Source: Pseudomonadota bacterium (GTDB lineage Bacteria > Pseudomonadota > Gammaproteobacteria > Acidiferrobacterales > UBA6901). From it: DNA of 64,000 bases. Location of the stretch: contig JAJXUF010000003.1 in NCBI GenBank assembly GCA_021783175.1, forward strand, positions 31,782 through 95,781. Direction: 5' to 3'. The translations under genes were made by a program, and so were the position numbers. The first letter of the stretch is position 1. Every line of letters starts with the position of its first letter. The notes beneath the pieces were generated by a model. The model made no database searches. It saw only the letters and a list, made by a program, of their open reading frames with translations, and was not told the origin of the DNA. Below are positions 26,371 to 35,372 of this stretch, piece by piece.

Positions 26371-27648
26371 GTGCAAACAGCTCTGCTAGACAGCTTCCGC
26401 AGCACCACACACGGCCAGGAAGCCGAAGCCATATTGCGTGCCTGCGTGCACTGCGGCTTCTGCACGGCAACCTGCCCCACTTACCAGCTGCTTGGGGATG
26501 AACTCGACGGTCCGCGCGGCCGCATCTACCTGATCAAGCAGGTTCTTGAGGGATCTCAACCCAGCAGACACACGCAGCGCCATCTTGACCGCTGCCTCAC
26601 TTGCCGAGCCTGTGAAACCACGTGTCCCTCGGGGGTACGTTACGGTCGACTGCTCGATATAGGGCGTTCCCTGGTCGAGAAACGGGTACGACGGCCGATG
26701 CACGACCGCATCCAGCGACGCATCCTGCGTGCATTCATTCCGCATGCGCGGCGCTTTGCTGCAGGTCTGCGCCTTGCGCAGGCGTTCGCGTTCATTTTTC
26801 CATCAGCGCTACGCCGCTCTCTTCCAAAACGGCAGGCTCGGGCGATATGGCCGCAATCAACCCATGCGCGCACCATGCTCGCGCTGAATAGCTGCGTCCA
26901 ACAGGCAAGCGCGCCAAATATTGATGCCGCGGCTGCCAGGGTGCTTGACCGTCTTGGCGTAACTCTTACGCGCGTTCCCGCGGGCGGCTGCTGCGGCGCG
27001 CTAAGCTACCATCTCGCCGCCCACGAGGAAGGGCTCGCTTTTGCTCGACGCAACATCGACGCGTGGTGGCCGCATATTGAAGCCGGAGCTGAAGCGATAG
27101 TAATTACCGCCAGCGGATGCGGCTCAATGATTAAAGAATATGGGCATCTCCTGCGCGAAGATGCGACCTACGCGCAGCGCGCGGCACGCGTTTCCGCCAT
27201 TACCCTGGATATCAGCGAGGTGCTTTCCAGGGAAGATCGCACACGGCTTGGCGCTTCCGGCATCACCGGCAAGCGCATCGCTTTCCACTCGCCTTGTTCG
27301 CTGCAGCATGGCCAGAAGCTGACAGGAGTGGTTGAATCATTGTTGACCGACGCCGGTTTCGATCTCGTTCCCGTACCGGACGCACATCTGTGCTGCGGGT
27401 CGGCCGGCACCTATTCAATTCTCGAAAGCAAAATCTCGCAGCGGTTGCTACGCAACAAGATTGCTGCGCTCGAGTCGGGACACCCTTTGATAATCGCAAC
27501 GGCAAACATCGGCTGCCTGCTGCACCTGCAATCAGGCACCAATATAGCAGTGCGGCACTGGATTGAGCTGTTTGATCCGCAGGCCGAAGTTGTAGGCGGC
27601 ATGCGCGATGCAACGATCGTTGATCGGACCGCCCAATCGAACCTATAA
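26371..27648 (+). CDS. glcF: Glycolate oxidase iron-sulfur subunit GlcF
   Basis: 425 residues from a GTG start. Two [4Fe-4S] ferredoxin motifs lie in the first 80 residues (CVHCGFCTATCPTYQ and CLTCRACETTCPSGV). Two CCG-type cysteine-rich repeats follow (GGCCGALSYH and HLCCGSAGTY). It passes electrons from the GlcD/GlcE flavins to the membrane quinone pool. The ribosome site is weak (TAAGAAAAA). Third gene of the glc unit; the aminotransferase that uses its product follows after 43 bases. Confidence 0.95.
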   Translation: MQTALLDSFRSTTHGQEAEAILRACVHCGFCTATCPTYQLLGDELDGPRGRIYLIKQVLEGSQPSRHTQRHLDRCLTCRACETTCPSGVRYGRLLDIGRSLVEKRVRRPMHDRIQRRILRAFIPHARRFAAGLRLAQAFAFIFPSALRRSLPKRQARAIWPQSTHARTMLALNSCVQQASAPNIDAAAARVLDRLGVTLTRVPAGGCCGALSYHLAAHEEGLAFARRNIDAWWPHIEAGAEAIVITASGCGSMIKEYGHLLREDATYAQRAARVSAITLDISEVLSREDRTRLGASGITGKRIAFHSPCSLQHGQKLTGVVESLLTDAGFDLVPVPDAHLCCGSAGTYSILESKISQRLLRNKIAALESGHPLIIATANIGCLLHLQSGTNIAVRHWIELFDPQAEVVGGMRDATIVDRTAQSNL

Positions 27649-27691
27649 TTTTTGACCGACCTAACATTCGTCCACCTACCGAGACCATCCC

Positions 27692-28864
27692 ATGCCCGTC
27701 AAATCTTTCAATCCGCCCGTGCGCACGCTGATGGGCCCTGGTCCGGCGGATGTGCATCCTCGCGTGCTCGCTGCCATGGCTCGCCCCACCATCGGCCACT
27801 TGGATCCCGCATTCGTTACCATGATGGATGAAGTGAAGGTTCTGCTGCAGTATGCGTGCAAGACACAAAACGCGCTTACCATGCCCGTGTCGGCCCCAGG
27901 CTCGGCTGGCATGGAAACGTGTTTTGTCAATCTGGTCGAACCCGGAGAAAAGGTAGTGGTTTGCGTAAACGGCGTATTCGGCGGTCGCATGAAAGAGAAC
28001 GTCGAGCGCTTAGGCGGCGTACCGATTGTCGTTGAAAATGCCTGGGGCGAACCTGTCGATCCGAACAAGTTGGAAGATACGCTCAAGGCCCATCCTGATG
28101 CCAAGATAGTGGCGTTCGTGCACGCAGAAACCTCAACCGGAGCACGCTCCGACGCCAAGACTCTTGTCGAAATCGCCCATCGTCACGATTGTTTTGCGAT
28201 CGTTGACGCCGTTACCTCTTTAGCGGGCGTTCCACTGCTGGTCGACGAATGGGACATAGACGCAGTCTATTCTGGCTCGCAGAAATGCCTGTCCTGCGCG
28301 CCAGGTCTGTCGCCGGTGAGCCTCAATGAACGCGCGGTAGCCAAGATCAAACAACGCAAAACACCGGTACCAAGCTGGTTCCTGGACTTGACGCTCGTCA
28401 TGGGATACTGGGGAAACAACAGCAAGCGCACCTATCACCATACGGCGCCGGTCAACGCGCTCTATGGTTTGCACGAAGGTCTAGTTATGCTGCAAGAGGA
28501 AGGACTTGAAAACGCCTGGGCCAGACATGAGCGCAATCATCGTGCGCTGCGCGCCGGCGTGGAGGCAATGGGACTGGAATTCTTGGTTCGCGAGGATGCC
28601 CGCCTGCCGCAGCTCAACGCCATTAGCGTGCCGCAGCAGCTCGACGAAGCCAAGGTCAGACAAATTCTGCTGTCCGACTACAATATTGAAATTGGCGCGG
28701 GTCTCGGGGCGCTGGCAGGACGCATCTTCCGCGTCGGCCTGATGGGTCAGACGAGCAACATGAAAAACGTGCTGCTTTTCGTAAGCGCCCTCGAAGAAGT
28801 CATGGATCGACTCAAGCTGCCCGTCGACCGGGGCGCCGCCGAAGCCGCCGCTCGGCGCGCCTGA
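27692..28864 (+). CDS. Alanine/serine--glyoxylate aminotransferase (class V)
   Basis: 390 residues. PLP-dependent class V fold, with the PLP lysine in YSGSQKCLSCAPG, the Asp of IVDAVTSLAGVPL stacking on the cofactor ring, and the N-terminal LMGPGPADVHPRVL signature of the AGT/SGT family. It converts glyoxylate to glycine, with alanine or serine as amino donor; the donor cannot be read from sequence. Directly after glcDEF, it completes a glycolate to glyoxylate to glycine route. Confidence 0.92.
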   Translation: MPVKSFNPPVRTLMGPGPADVHPRVLAAMARPTIGHLDPAFVTMMDEVKVLLQYACKTQNALTMPVSAPGSAGMETCFVNLVEPGEKVVVCVNGVFGGRMKENVERLGGVPIVVENAWGEPVDPNKLEDTLKAHPDAKIVAFVHAETSTGARSDAKTLVEIAHRHDCFAIVDAVTSLAGVPLLVDEWDIDAVYSGSQKCLSCAPGLSPVSLNERAVAKIKQRKTPVPSWFLDLTLVMGYWGNNSKRTYHHTAPVNALYGLHEGLVMLQEEGLENAWARHERNHRALRAGVEAMGLEFLVREDARLPQLNAISVPQQLDEAKVRQILLSDYNIEIGAGLGALAGRIFRVGLMGQTSNMKNVLLFVSALEEVMDRLKLPVDRGAAEAAARRA

Positions 28865-28952
28865 TCGCACATCGCCAGAGGAAGGTTCACTCCTAAAGGT
28901 GCGGGCCGCCGTGGCGGCGGTCGGATCTGCTGGATTGCCTGGGGGCCGGAAC

Positions 28953-29312
28953 GTGGCCTATCGGATACTTGCCGACGTCATCGTATGCATCCATCTGGGA
29001 TGGATTCTGTTCCTTATTCTTGGCGCGATACCGGGCAGCCGCTGGCGGTGGGTACGCTGGCTGCACCTCGCCGCCCTCACCTTTTCCATCGCGTTACAGA
29101 GCTTTTCCTGGATCTGTCCGCTGACCGATCTCGAAATATGGCTGCGCACCGCGGGCGGTGCGGGAGGCGCGTATCGCGGCAGCTTCATCGGACATTACGC
29201 CGAGCGACTCGTATATGCTCCGCTGCCGCGCTACGTCGTATTCGCAGGGACTCTCCTTGTCGTCGGAGTCAGCCTGTGGATCTATTATTCGCCAAAGCGG
29301 ACGCGGCACTGA
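28953..29312 (+). CDS. DUF2784 membrane protein
   Basis: About 119 residues from the GTG at 28953, whose product begins AYRILADVIVCIHLGWILF as DUF2784 proteins do. GGGGG lies upstream. An in-frame GTG at 28899 is possible but adds unlike sequence. Three to four membrane segments, a W-L-H-L pair in the second helix, and a conserved CPLTDLE loop after SFSW. Function of the family is unknown. It follows the aminotransferase by about 90 bases and converges with the SGNH hydrolase. Confidence 0.8.
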   Translation: MAYRILADVIVCIHLGWILFLILGAIPGSRWRWVRWLHLAALTFSIALQSFSWICPLTDLEIWLRTAGGAGGAYRGSFIGHYAERLVYAPLPRYVVFAGTLLVVGVSLWIYYSPKRTRH

Positions 29313-29330
29313 ACCGCGTCCTCAGGCATG

Positions 29331-30023
29331 TTACTGCTCAATCACTTTCTCGAACGACTGCGCCATAACGCGGTAACCGGCATTCGTGGGATGCACCTCG
29401 TCAGGGCTTGCGCCCGGGCGTTCAATCAGCAACAAACCTTTTTTTCCAAGGAACGCGCTGTATACATCCGCTACCGGAACCTGAAACGCACCGGCAACTT
29501 GGGCCACAATCTGATTGAACATCGGGACCACCTGATCGGCGCCCGGAATTTCCGGAACTGTATAGAGATTGCTGATATAGATACGCGTGCCCGGCAAATC
29601 GCTGCGCAATGTCGCCAGAATTTGAGTGAGATTATTCTGGAAATTGACCAGCACTTGTCCCGTATCGGCACCTTTCAGGATCTGCAGCAAATCGTTACCC
29701 CCAACCGTAATTGTTATTACAGTCGGTTTAAACGCCTGCACAGCTTGCGGAACTTGGTAGGCCAACACCTGGGCGCTGGTAACGCCAGGGACACCGGCGT
29801 CGCTTAATAGCGTGTGGGTGATGCCGCCGAAGACACCGGAATCATACAGCAAGTAGACATAGCCCTGTGTCGCCGGAATTGCGCCATAACCGGAAACCAG
29901 ACTGTCGCCAAGCGCCATGTAGCGCGTATCGTTTTGAAATTGCCACGGTAAATCGGCGCGTGCGCCCAGGGGTAAACAAAGAAGCATAATCAACGCCAAC
30001 TTGCTCCAGATGCAGCGATGCAT
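29331..30023 (-). CDS. Secreted SGNH/GDSL-family hydrolase
   Basis: 230 residues with a signal peptide (KLALIMLLCLPLGARA). SGNH blocks are clear: block I MALGDSLVSGYG with the nucleophile Ser, block III VGGNDLL with the oxyanion Asn, and block V DEVHPTNAGY with the Asp/His pair. It should act on a carbohydrate or lipid ester in the periplasm or outside; the substrate is unknown. AAGGAGG five bases before the ATG at 30023 decides the start. Confidence 0.92.
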   Translation of the reverse strand: MHRCIWSKLALIMLLCLPLGARADLPWQFQNDTRYMALGDSLVSGYGAIPATQGYVYLLYDSGVFGGITHTLLSDAGVPGVTSAQVLAYQVPQAVQAFKPTVITITVGGNDLLQILKGADTGQVLVNFQNNLTQILATLRSDLPGTRIYISNLYTVPEIPGADQVVPMFNQIVAQVAGAFQVPVADVYSAFLGKKGLLLIERPGASPDEVHPTNAGYRVMAQSFEKVIEQ

Positions 30024-30346
30024 GGGAACCTCCTTGAGTTGGAGCGGGCCATGGTGCAACCCGATCTTTGGTTATTGATATTCTTGTTACTCGAGCGGCG
30101 ACCCGAAAAGAAATCACAAGCTACAGTTCGCCTGAACCACGTTACCACGTGCCCGGCCTGCCACAAAATCGCCATCCGCACCGACAAGTCAAAGATACTG
30201 CCTGCCAAACCGTGGTTATTCGCGGTTTCGCGATGGCCGGCCGAGCAAAGCGCGCATTACGGCGCTCAGTGGATAGTTGACGGCCATTTTCCATTTGAAA
30301 TAGCGGCTGCTCGACATTCGACCAGTCTCTGACTTGGCATGAATAT
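30024..30346. other. Intergenic region between the SGNH hydrolase and hflD
   Basis: 323 bases between two leftward genes. An open frame on the plus strand (30018-30332) begins inside the hydrolase ribosome site and has no family resemblance, so I do not call it. No hairpin with a T tail and no clear promoter are visible. In many relatives mnmA lies next to hflD; it is not here. Confidence 0.3.
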
Positions 30347-30985
30347 CTACGCCTCCAGCAGCTCAGAGGCGGTGCTTGCAATCTTTCCGCGCTGCCACAG
30401 AAGCTGCCAGCGTCGACCGCCGATCTGGCGCCATAGCACCGCTGAACGAATGCCTGCAAGCAGCGCCGCGCGCACCTTTGCGGCAATAGTCGGATTGGCG
30501 AGATAGACATGCTCGCCACTTACCATGATGCGCGGCACAAGCGTGCTGATTGTCTGGCTGAAAAGCTCCGCAAGCTTTTCCACCAATACTGGATGGACAC
30601 CCTCTACCGACTCATCATTGGCGAAGAACTTCATCTGCGATCGTGCTTTCTCGATGCCATCGCGAATCGCCTGCAGCATCGCAGGACGTCTACGCAAGCT
30701 GGTTTCCAAATGCAACATCGAGATCACGTAGCGCGCCACTTCGAGATCGGCAGGCATTGACCTACTGTTCATTGCATCGCGCAGATATTCCAACCCAAAC
30801 CTCAAACCCATTGCGCCCCCGTATACTGCTGAAACGCTGTCGGCATCAAGGGCAAGAATACTGCGAATCGAGACATCAAATGCTTGCGCATCGACACTTC
30901 CCTCGCGCGCAAGCATTTGCACCAGGAGCGCAGACTGAAAAACTCCGGCAAGCGACAACACCTGATCGCGAATTGAGCGGGACAC
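30347..30985 (-). CDS. hflD: HflD family protein (high frequency lysogenisation protein homologue)
   Basis: About 212 residues. It matches HflD along its length: LSLAGVFQSALLVQMLAREG at the N-terminus, then SILALDADSVSAVYGG and the GLEYLRDAM segment. In E. coli HflD binds phage lambda CII and is a membrane-associated all-helical protein; its host role is unclear. The GTG at 30985 follows GGGGG by four bases; the TTG just before it (30988) is an alternative. It is an orphan here, without mnmA or purB. The family is largely confined to Gammaproteobacteria. Confidence 0.85.
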   Translation of the reverse strand: MSRSIRDQVLSLAGVFQSALLVQMLAREGSVDAQAFDVSIRSILALDADSVSAVYGGAMGLRFGLEYLRDAMNSRSMPADLEVARYVISMLHLETSLRRRPAMLQAIRDGIEKARSQMKFFANDESVEGVHPVLVEKLAELFSQTISTLVPRIMVSGEHVYLANPTIAAKVRAALLAGIRSAVLWRQIGGRRWQLLWQRGKIASTASELLEA

Positions 30986-31274
30986 CAAACCCCCAGGGGA
31001 AAGAGCACAAAGCGGCCGGAACCGGGTCGGGGCGCATTATGGCGCACAGACGCATGCACCGCCACTTCACCCCCGGGCTGGAAAACTGGAAGTACCCCGG
31101 ACCAAATCAATCGGCGCTGGGTAAGATCAGGAACTGACTTTCCGCCGTCTGCGTGGAGAATCACCCGAAGCACAAGTCTGAATGAGCGAGCTCGGCCGGA
31201 GGGCCTGCTTTGACCGGCGCATCCGCCGCGCGCGGATGACAGCTAGGTTTCCGGCTGATAGACTCCAGCACCCG

Positions 31275-31964
31275 ATGAACTACACACCTATTGTTATGGG
31301 CCGCGGCCTGGCCCGCTACTACAAGCTTGGGGCCGAGACCATTCAGGCTTTGCACAGTGTTGACATCGACGTGCTGTCGGGCGACTTCATTGCACTCAAG
31401 GGACCCTCAGGCAGCGGAAAATCCACGCTGATCAACCTGCTTGGTTTGCTCGACCATCCGGACGACGGCACTGTCTCCCTCGATGGGAAGAATGCCGCCA
31501 GCCTGACCGAAGATGAGCGCGCCGATGCGCGCCGCGACCGGTTTGGTTTTGTATTTCAGACGTTCAACCTTCTACCGGTACTTACCGCCGCGGAAAATGT
31601 CGGCTACCCCATGACATTGAAAGGTAGCTCCACAATAGCGATTCGCAAACGGTCAGCAGAACTGCTCGACTCCGTGGGTCTTGGCAACAAACTGCACGTG
31701 CGCCCTGACCTGCTATCCGGCGGCCAGCGCCAGCGCGTGGCAATTGCACGCGCTTTAGCCAACGAGCCTGGCGTGATATTCGCGGATGAGCCGACCGCCA
31801 ATCTTGATTCGCACACTGCGGATACGATTCTTGACCTGATGCGTCGACTAAACAAGGAACGCGGCGTCGCGTTCGTCATCGCTACGCATGACCAGCGGGT
31901 CGTGGAGCGGGCTCGCCGGGTAATCGTGCTGCATGACGGACAAATCGAAGGAGCTGCGGCATGA
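31275..31964 (+). CDS. ABC transporter ATP-binding protein (LolD/MacB type)
   Basis: 229 residues. Walker A GPSGSGKST, Q-loop FVFQTFNLLPVLTAAENV, signature LSGGQRQRVAIARAL, Walker B VIFADEPTANLD, and switch His in IATHDQRV. The F-Q-x-F-N-L-L-P signature is that of the LolD/MacB/FtsE group, which drives lipoprotein release or efflux rather than solute uptake. The ATG at 31275 is preferred; earlier in-frame starts at 31182 or 31236 add unrelated residues. It overlaps the permease gene by ATGA. Confidence 0.92.
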   Translation: MNYTPIVMGRGLARYYKLGAETIQALHSVDIDVLSGDFIALKGPSGSGKSTLINLLGLLDHPDDGTVSLDGKNAASLTEDERADARRDRFGFVFQTFNLLPVLTAAENVGYPMTLKGSSTIAIRKRSAELLDSVGLGNKLHVRPDLLSGGQRQRVAIARALANEPGVIFADEPTANLDSHTADTILDLMRRLNKERGVAFVIATHDQRVVERARRVIVLHDGQIEGAAA

Positions 31965-33184
31965 ATCGCCTGGCCATTGCGTGGCGCAACGTATCGCGTA
32001 ATCGGCGCCGCAGTCTGCTCACCGGCGGTGTGGTTGCCTTTGGTTTTGCGGCTATTGCGCTGGCCGGTGGATTCATGGCGCAATCGTTTCAGGGACTGCG
32101 GGAAAGCACAATTCGCAGCGGTCTCGGCGACCTACAGTTCGCCAATCCGCGCGAATTCAGCGGTAGCGAGGACACCACCCTTCAATTTGGCCTCAAAGAT
32201 GCCGATCACCTCGTCGCCCGGATTGCCGCCGACCCCGCGGTAAAGGTTGTAATGCCGCGGATTGATTTTTACGGCCTCGTAACGGCAGGAACGCGCTCCA
32301 TACCCTTTGTCGGCATCGGCGTAGATGCGACCGCTGAGGCGAAGGGCTCCGATATTCCATCGACTGTCACCAGCGGTCGCTGGCTACTGGATGGGGACCA
32401 GGCGGTTGTGCTGGGTAGCGGACTGGCACAAGCGATGAACGCCAAAGTGGGAGATAGCGTGACCCTGCTGGCCACGACTGCAGACGGAACACTGAATGCA
32501 GTCGATGCAACCGTAGTGGGTATTGCCGACGTGCGCATCAAGGAGCTGAATGACCGCTATCTCGCCACCACCATCGCCGTCGCCCAGCAGCTGCTGGGCG
32601 TTTCCGGCGTAGTGTCGAAAATCTCCGTTCTACTGCATCAATCGGCGGATGTAAGGCAAACTGCTACCCGCCTTGTCACGTCTTTGCACGCGACCGGCGC
32701 GGATATCGCTGTCAAACGCTGGGATCAACTTGCCGCGTTTTACCACCAGGTAAGAATGCTTTACATCGGCATTTTCGGCTTCATGGGCAGCGTGCTGATC
32801 GTTGTCGTGTTTCTTGCGACGATCAACACCACCTGGATGACGGTTACCGAGCGGACACGGGAAATCGGCACACTGCGTGCCATGGGCGCACGCTCGAGGC
32901 GCGTCGTGGACAACTTCGTGGTCGAGGGAATTCTCCTCGGACTTAGCGGTTCGCTTGCCGGCGCCGCCCTGGCCCTAGTGGTCAGTGCAGCATTGAACGC
33001 GTCCGGCATTGTGCTGCCGCCCCCACCAGGCTCGACACGCGGATTCCCCATTCATGTTCAGTTTTTTCCGTTGTCATATGCGATTGCGACCGGAGCGATG
33101 CTGTTGACGCTCGCTATTGCCTCGCTTTTTCCCGCACGACGGGCGGCGCGCGCCTCAATCGTGGAGTCACTGGCTCATGTCTAG
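31961..33184 (+). CDS. ABC transporter permease (FtsX/MacB family)
   Basis: 407 residues with the MacB/LolCE plan: an N-terminal membrane helix (RRSLLTGGVVAFGFAAIALAGGF), a large periplasmic domain (about 50-265), then three C-terminal helices from LYIGIFGFMGSVLIVVVF. The ERTREIGTLRAMGARSRRV coupling motif contacts the ATPase. Overlaps both neighbours (ATGA upstream, ATGTCTAG downstream), so the three genes are co-translated. Probably transfers lipoproteins or a similar envelope cargo. Confidence 0.92.
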   Translation: MNRLAIAWRNVSRNRRRSLLTGGVVAFGFAAIALAGGFMAQSFQGLRESTIRSGLGDLQFANPREFSGSEDTTLQFGLKDADHLVARIAADPAVKVVMPRIDFYGLVTAGTRSIPFVGIGVDATAEAKGSDIPSTVTSGRWLLDGDQAVVLGSGLAQAMNAKVGDSVTLLATTADGTLNAVDATVVGIADVRIKELNDRYLATTIAVAQQLLGVSGVVSKISVLLHQSADVRQTATRLVTSLHATGADIAVKRWDQLAAFYHQVRMLYIGIFGFMGSVLIVVVFLATINTTWMTVTERTREIGTLRAMGARSRRVVDNFVVEGILLGLSGSLAGAALALVVSAALNASGIVLPPPPGSTRGFPIHVQFFPLSYAIATGAMLLTLAIASLFPARRAARASIVESLAHV

Positions 33185-33965
33185 CGCACTACTGCTTGCA
33201 ATGTGGCTTGCCTCCGCGTCGACGGAAGGTCAGCGACCTACCCAAGGTAGCAGCGCGTCGGCCGCCGCGCCTCATGCCAATTCTGCTGCGGAACTGCTGC
33301 GATTAGCTGATATCCCGCGCAAGGCGCTTGTGAACACCGAGGTAGAAGTACAAACGACCGTTTCCCAGGAAGGAAAACCCGATCGCAGTTTCGGCATGAA
33401 GGTATACATTGGAAGCGAGAACCGGGAGTTGGTCATCTTTACCGATGCCAAAGATCGAGGGCGCAAATTTCTCATGTCCGGCAATCGCACCTGGCTTCTT
33501 GTGTCGGGCTCCAAACATCCAATCGCAATCAGCCCGAATCAGCGCATGGTCGGCAGTTTTTCTTTTGCAGACCTAGCGCGAATCCGCCTGTCCACCGACT
33601 TTTCCGGCGTACTTCGCCAGAAACAGGAACCCTGCGGCGCGAGCGCCAAACTAGTAAACGAATCTTGCAGCGTAGTGGATATCACCGCTACATCGCGTAT
33701 TGCGCCGTATGCTTCGGGGACCCTGTGGATCGACGCTCACGGTTTGCTGCAACGGGCCATATACGCCTTGCCGTCGGGTAAAACTGACAAGGAGGTGGAA
33801 TACAGTTATTCGGAGCTGGATGGCAAACCAGTATTTTTGGCGATGAAGATTACCGATTTACTCATGCCTGCCGAGCATTTGGTTACCACGCTCAAGTTCG
33901 GTGAACCCCGCCCATCGCACTTTTCCGACCAGCAATTCGAGCCGGAATACGCTTTGACCCACTGA
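33177..33965 (+). CDS. LolA-like outer-membrane lipoprotein-sorting protein
   Basis: About 262 residues from the ATG at 33177, which overlaps the permease stop. Signal peptide SSALLLAMWLASASTEG. The mature part has the beta-rich LolA/DUF4292-like pattern (VEVQTTVSQEGKPDRSFGMK, ENRELVIFTDAKDRGRKFLM, TWLLVSGSKHPIAIS), the fold used to hold lipid chains in the periplasm. Together with the preceding ATPase and permease it forms a complete exporter unit, probably moving a lipoprotein or lipid to the outer membrane. An earlier in-frame ATG (33117) lies inside the permease. Confidence 0.8.
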   Translation: MSSALLLAMWLASASTEGQRPTQGSSASAAAPHANSAAELLRLADIPRKALVNTEVEVQTTVSQEGKPDRSFGMKVYIGSENRELVIFTDAKDRGRKFLMSGNRTWLLVSGSKHPIAISPNQRMVGSFSFADLARIRLSTDFSGVLRQKQEPCGASAKLVNESCSVVDITATSRIAPYASGTLWIDAHGLLQRAIYALPSGKTDKEVEYSYSELDGKPVFLAMKITDLLMPAEHLVTTLKFGEPRPSHFSDQQFEPEYALTH

Positions 33966-34129
33966 CACACCCGGTGCGCCCGGTCGATTCGACGCGACCT
34001 TTTCCCGGATTACACTCGCGATGCCTTGTTTTACCCCATACTGTTGATCGCCACGAAGCGCCATTCGCTGCGCGTCCAGCGCAAAAAGCGTCACCGCGCA
34101 AGCGTTGACCTGTGAAGCCCGCGGTTTGG

Positions 34130-34549
34130 TCAGGATTGCGGACCGGAACGCCGCCCTTGTCGGAAAGCCGCGATGTACTTCACTAATTCACTGTACGGCA
34201 AATCCTCAAGCGTTCCGTAACGTTCCTTGGCCATGGATACCATCTTGTGTACATCGCCGGCTGTTGCACCGCCAGGCTCGCCCAAAATCTCCTGCAGCCC
34301 GGTGAGACCGCCGAAAAGAATCTTCATTTCCTTGCCGAACGGCAGTTCACGCGAAGTATCCGTCACTTTGAGGGCAAAGCGGGAGGCATCGCGAAGATGA
34401 CGTAACAGAACAAAACAATCCTCGCTAGCGCAGTGCGATCCGCACTCTACCCCTGTCCGCTCACCAATTTGATACTGCGTAGCGTTTTCACATGCCCGAA
34501 ATGTGCTGAGGATAGCTTTTTCGAACGGACAGCGGATTCTCTCACTCAT
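34130..34549 (-). CDS. Conserved hypothetical cysteine-rich protein
   Basis: 139 residues, no signal or membrane segment. The first third holds five cysteines: one in IRCPFEK, one in FRACEN, and a cluster C-G-S-H-C-A-S-E-D-C; this could bind a metal or Fe-S cluster. The rest is helical with ELPFGKEMKILFGGLTGLQ. I do not recognise a named family, though the pattern of RCPFEK and LPFGKEMK looks familiar from chemolithotrophs. AAGG lies before the paired ATGs at 34552/34549. Isolated between a LolA-like gene (convergent) and an esterase. Confidence 0.65.
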   Translation of the reverse strand: MSERIRCPFEKAILSTFRACENATQYQIGERTGVECGSHCASEDCFVLLRHLRDASRFALKVTDTSRELPFGKEMKILFGGLTGLQEILGEPGGATAGDVHKMVSMAKERYGTLEDLPYSELVKYIAAFRQGRRSGPQS

Positions 34550-34676
34550 CATTTCAGCCTTAGTACGCCGGTCAGCGCCAAACCTAACCATACCGCCATC
34601 AGCCCAGTTTGGTCATGTCGCATGCCCGGTTGATCGATCAGGAACCAGCCGTTACCACAAGCGACAGCCATGCGCG

Positions 34677-35348
34677 CTACGCCTGCAGTCGGGCACCGAG
34701 CCAGCGCCCGATGTCCTTAATCTCTGTCGGGCAGATAGAATGCTCCATGGGATATTCATGCCACTCGATTTTTGCTCCGCCCGCCGCGAGCAGATTACGC
34801 GCTGCTTGCCCCATCGAGAAGGGAATCACACCGTCGTATGTGCCGTGCGCCATGAAGATCGGTATCTCTGCGTTGGCCTTGTCCGCCTGACCCATGAGAC
34901 TTCCAGCCGATGGCACTGGCGCCGACAAAGCCAGAATTCCGGCAAGCGACTTTGGGAAACGTAAACCGGTATACAGCGCGATTGCGCCCCCCTGTGAAAA
35001 TCCCGCGAGAACCACGCGTTTTGCCGGCGTTCCGCGCTCCAACTCTTTCTCTATCAGGAGGCGAAGAATGGTCTCCGATTCACGAATGTGACTCATCTTC
35101 TGATTGAAGCCGGTATCTGTCAATTCAATGTCGTACCATGCACGCATCACGTGACCGGCGTTGATGGTTACCGGGCGAAAAGGAGCATGAGGAAAAACGA
35201 AGCGAACGGCCAGTTCTCGCGGCAGACCGAGTTCCGGGATAATCGGCTCAAAGTCATGCCCGTCTGCACCCAATCCGTGCAGCCAAATGACACTCCCGCT
35301 GGGACGCGGTCCCGTTAGTAATTCTATCGGCGGATCCTGCTTTTCCAT
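34677..35348 (-). CDS. Carboxylesterase/phospholipase-type alpha/beta hydrolase (YpfH/EstB family)
   Basis: 223 residues, no signal peptide. It has the family start VIWLHGLGADGHDFEP with the oxyanion hole, the nucleophile elbow GFSQGG, the acid Asp in HGTYDGVIP, and the His in YPMEHSIC. It should cleave short carboxyl esters or lysophospholipids; the substrate is not specified. It lies 24 bases downstream of queD on the same strand. Confidence 0.92.
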   Translation of the reverse strand: MEKQDPPIELLTGPRPSGSVIWLHGLGADGHDFEPIIPELGLPRELAVRFVFPHAPFRPVTINAGHVMRAWYDIELTDTGFNQKMSHIRESETILRLLIEKELERGTPAKRVVLAGFSQGGAIALYTGLRFPKSLAGILALSAPVPSAGSLMGQADKANAEIPIFMAHGTYDGVIPFSMGQAARNLLAAGGAKIEWHEYPMEHSICPTEIKDIGRWLGARLQA

Positions 35349-35372
35349 GGGTCTTGCGATAATCCTCTGGTC

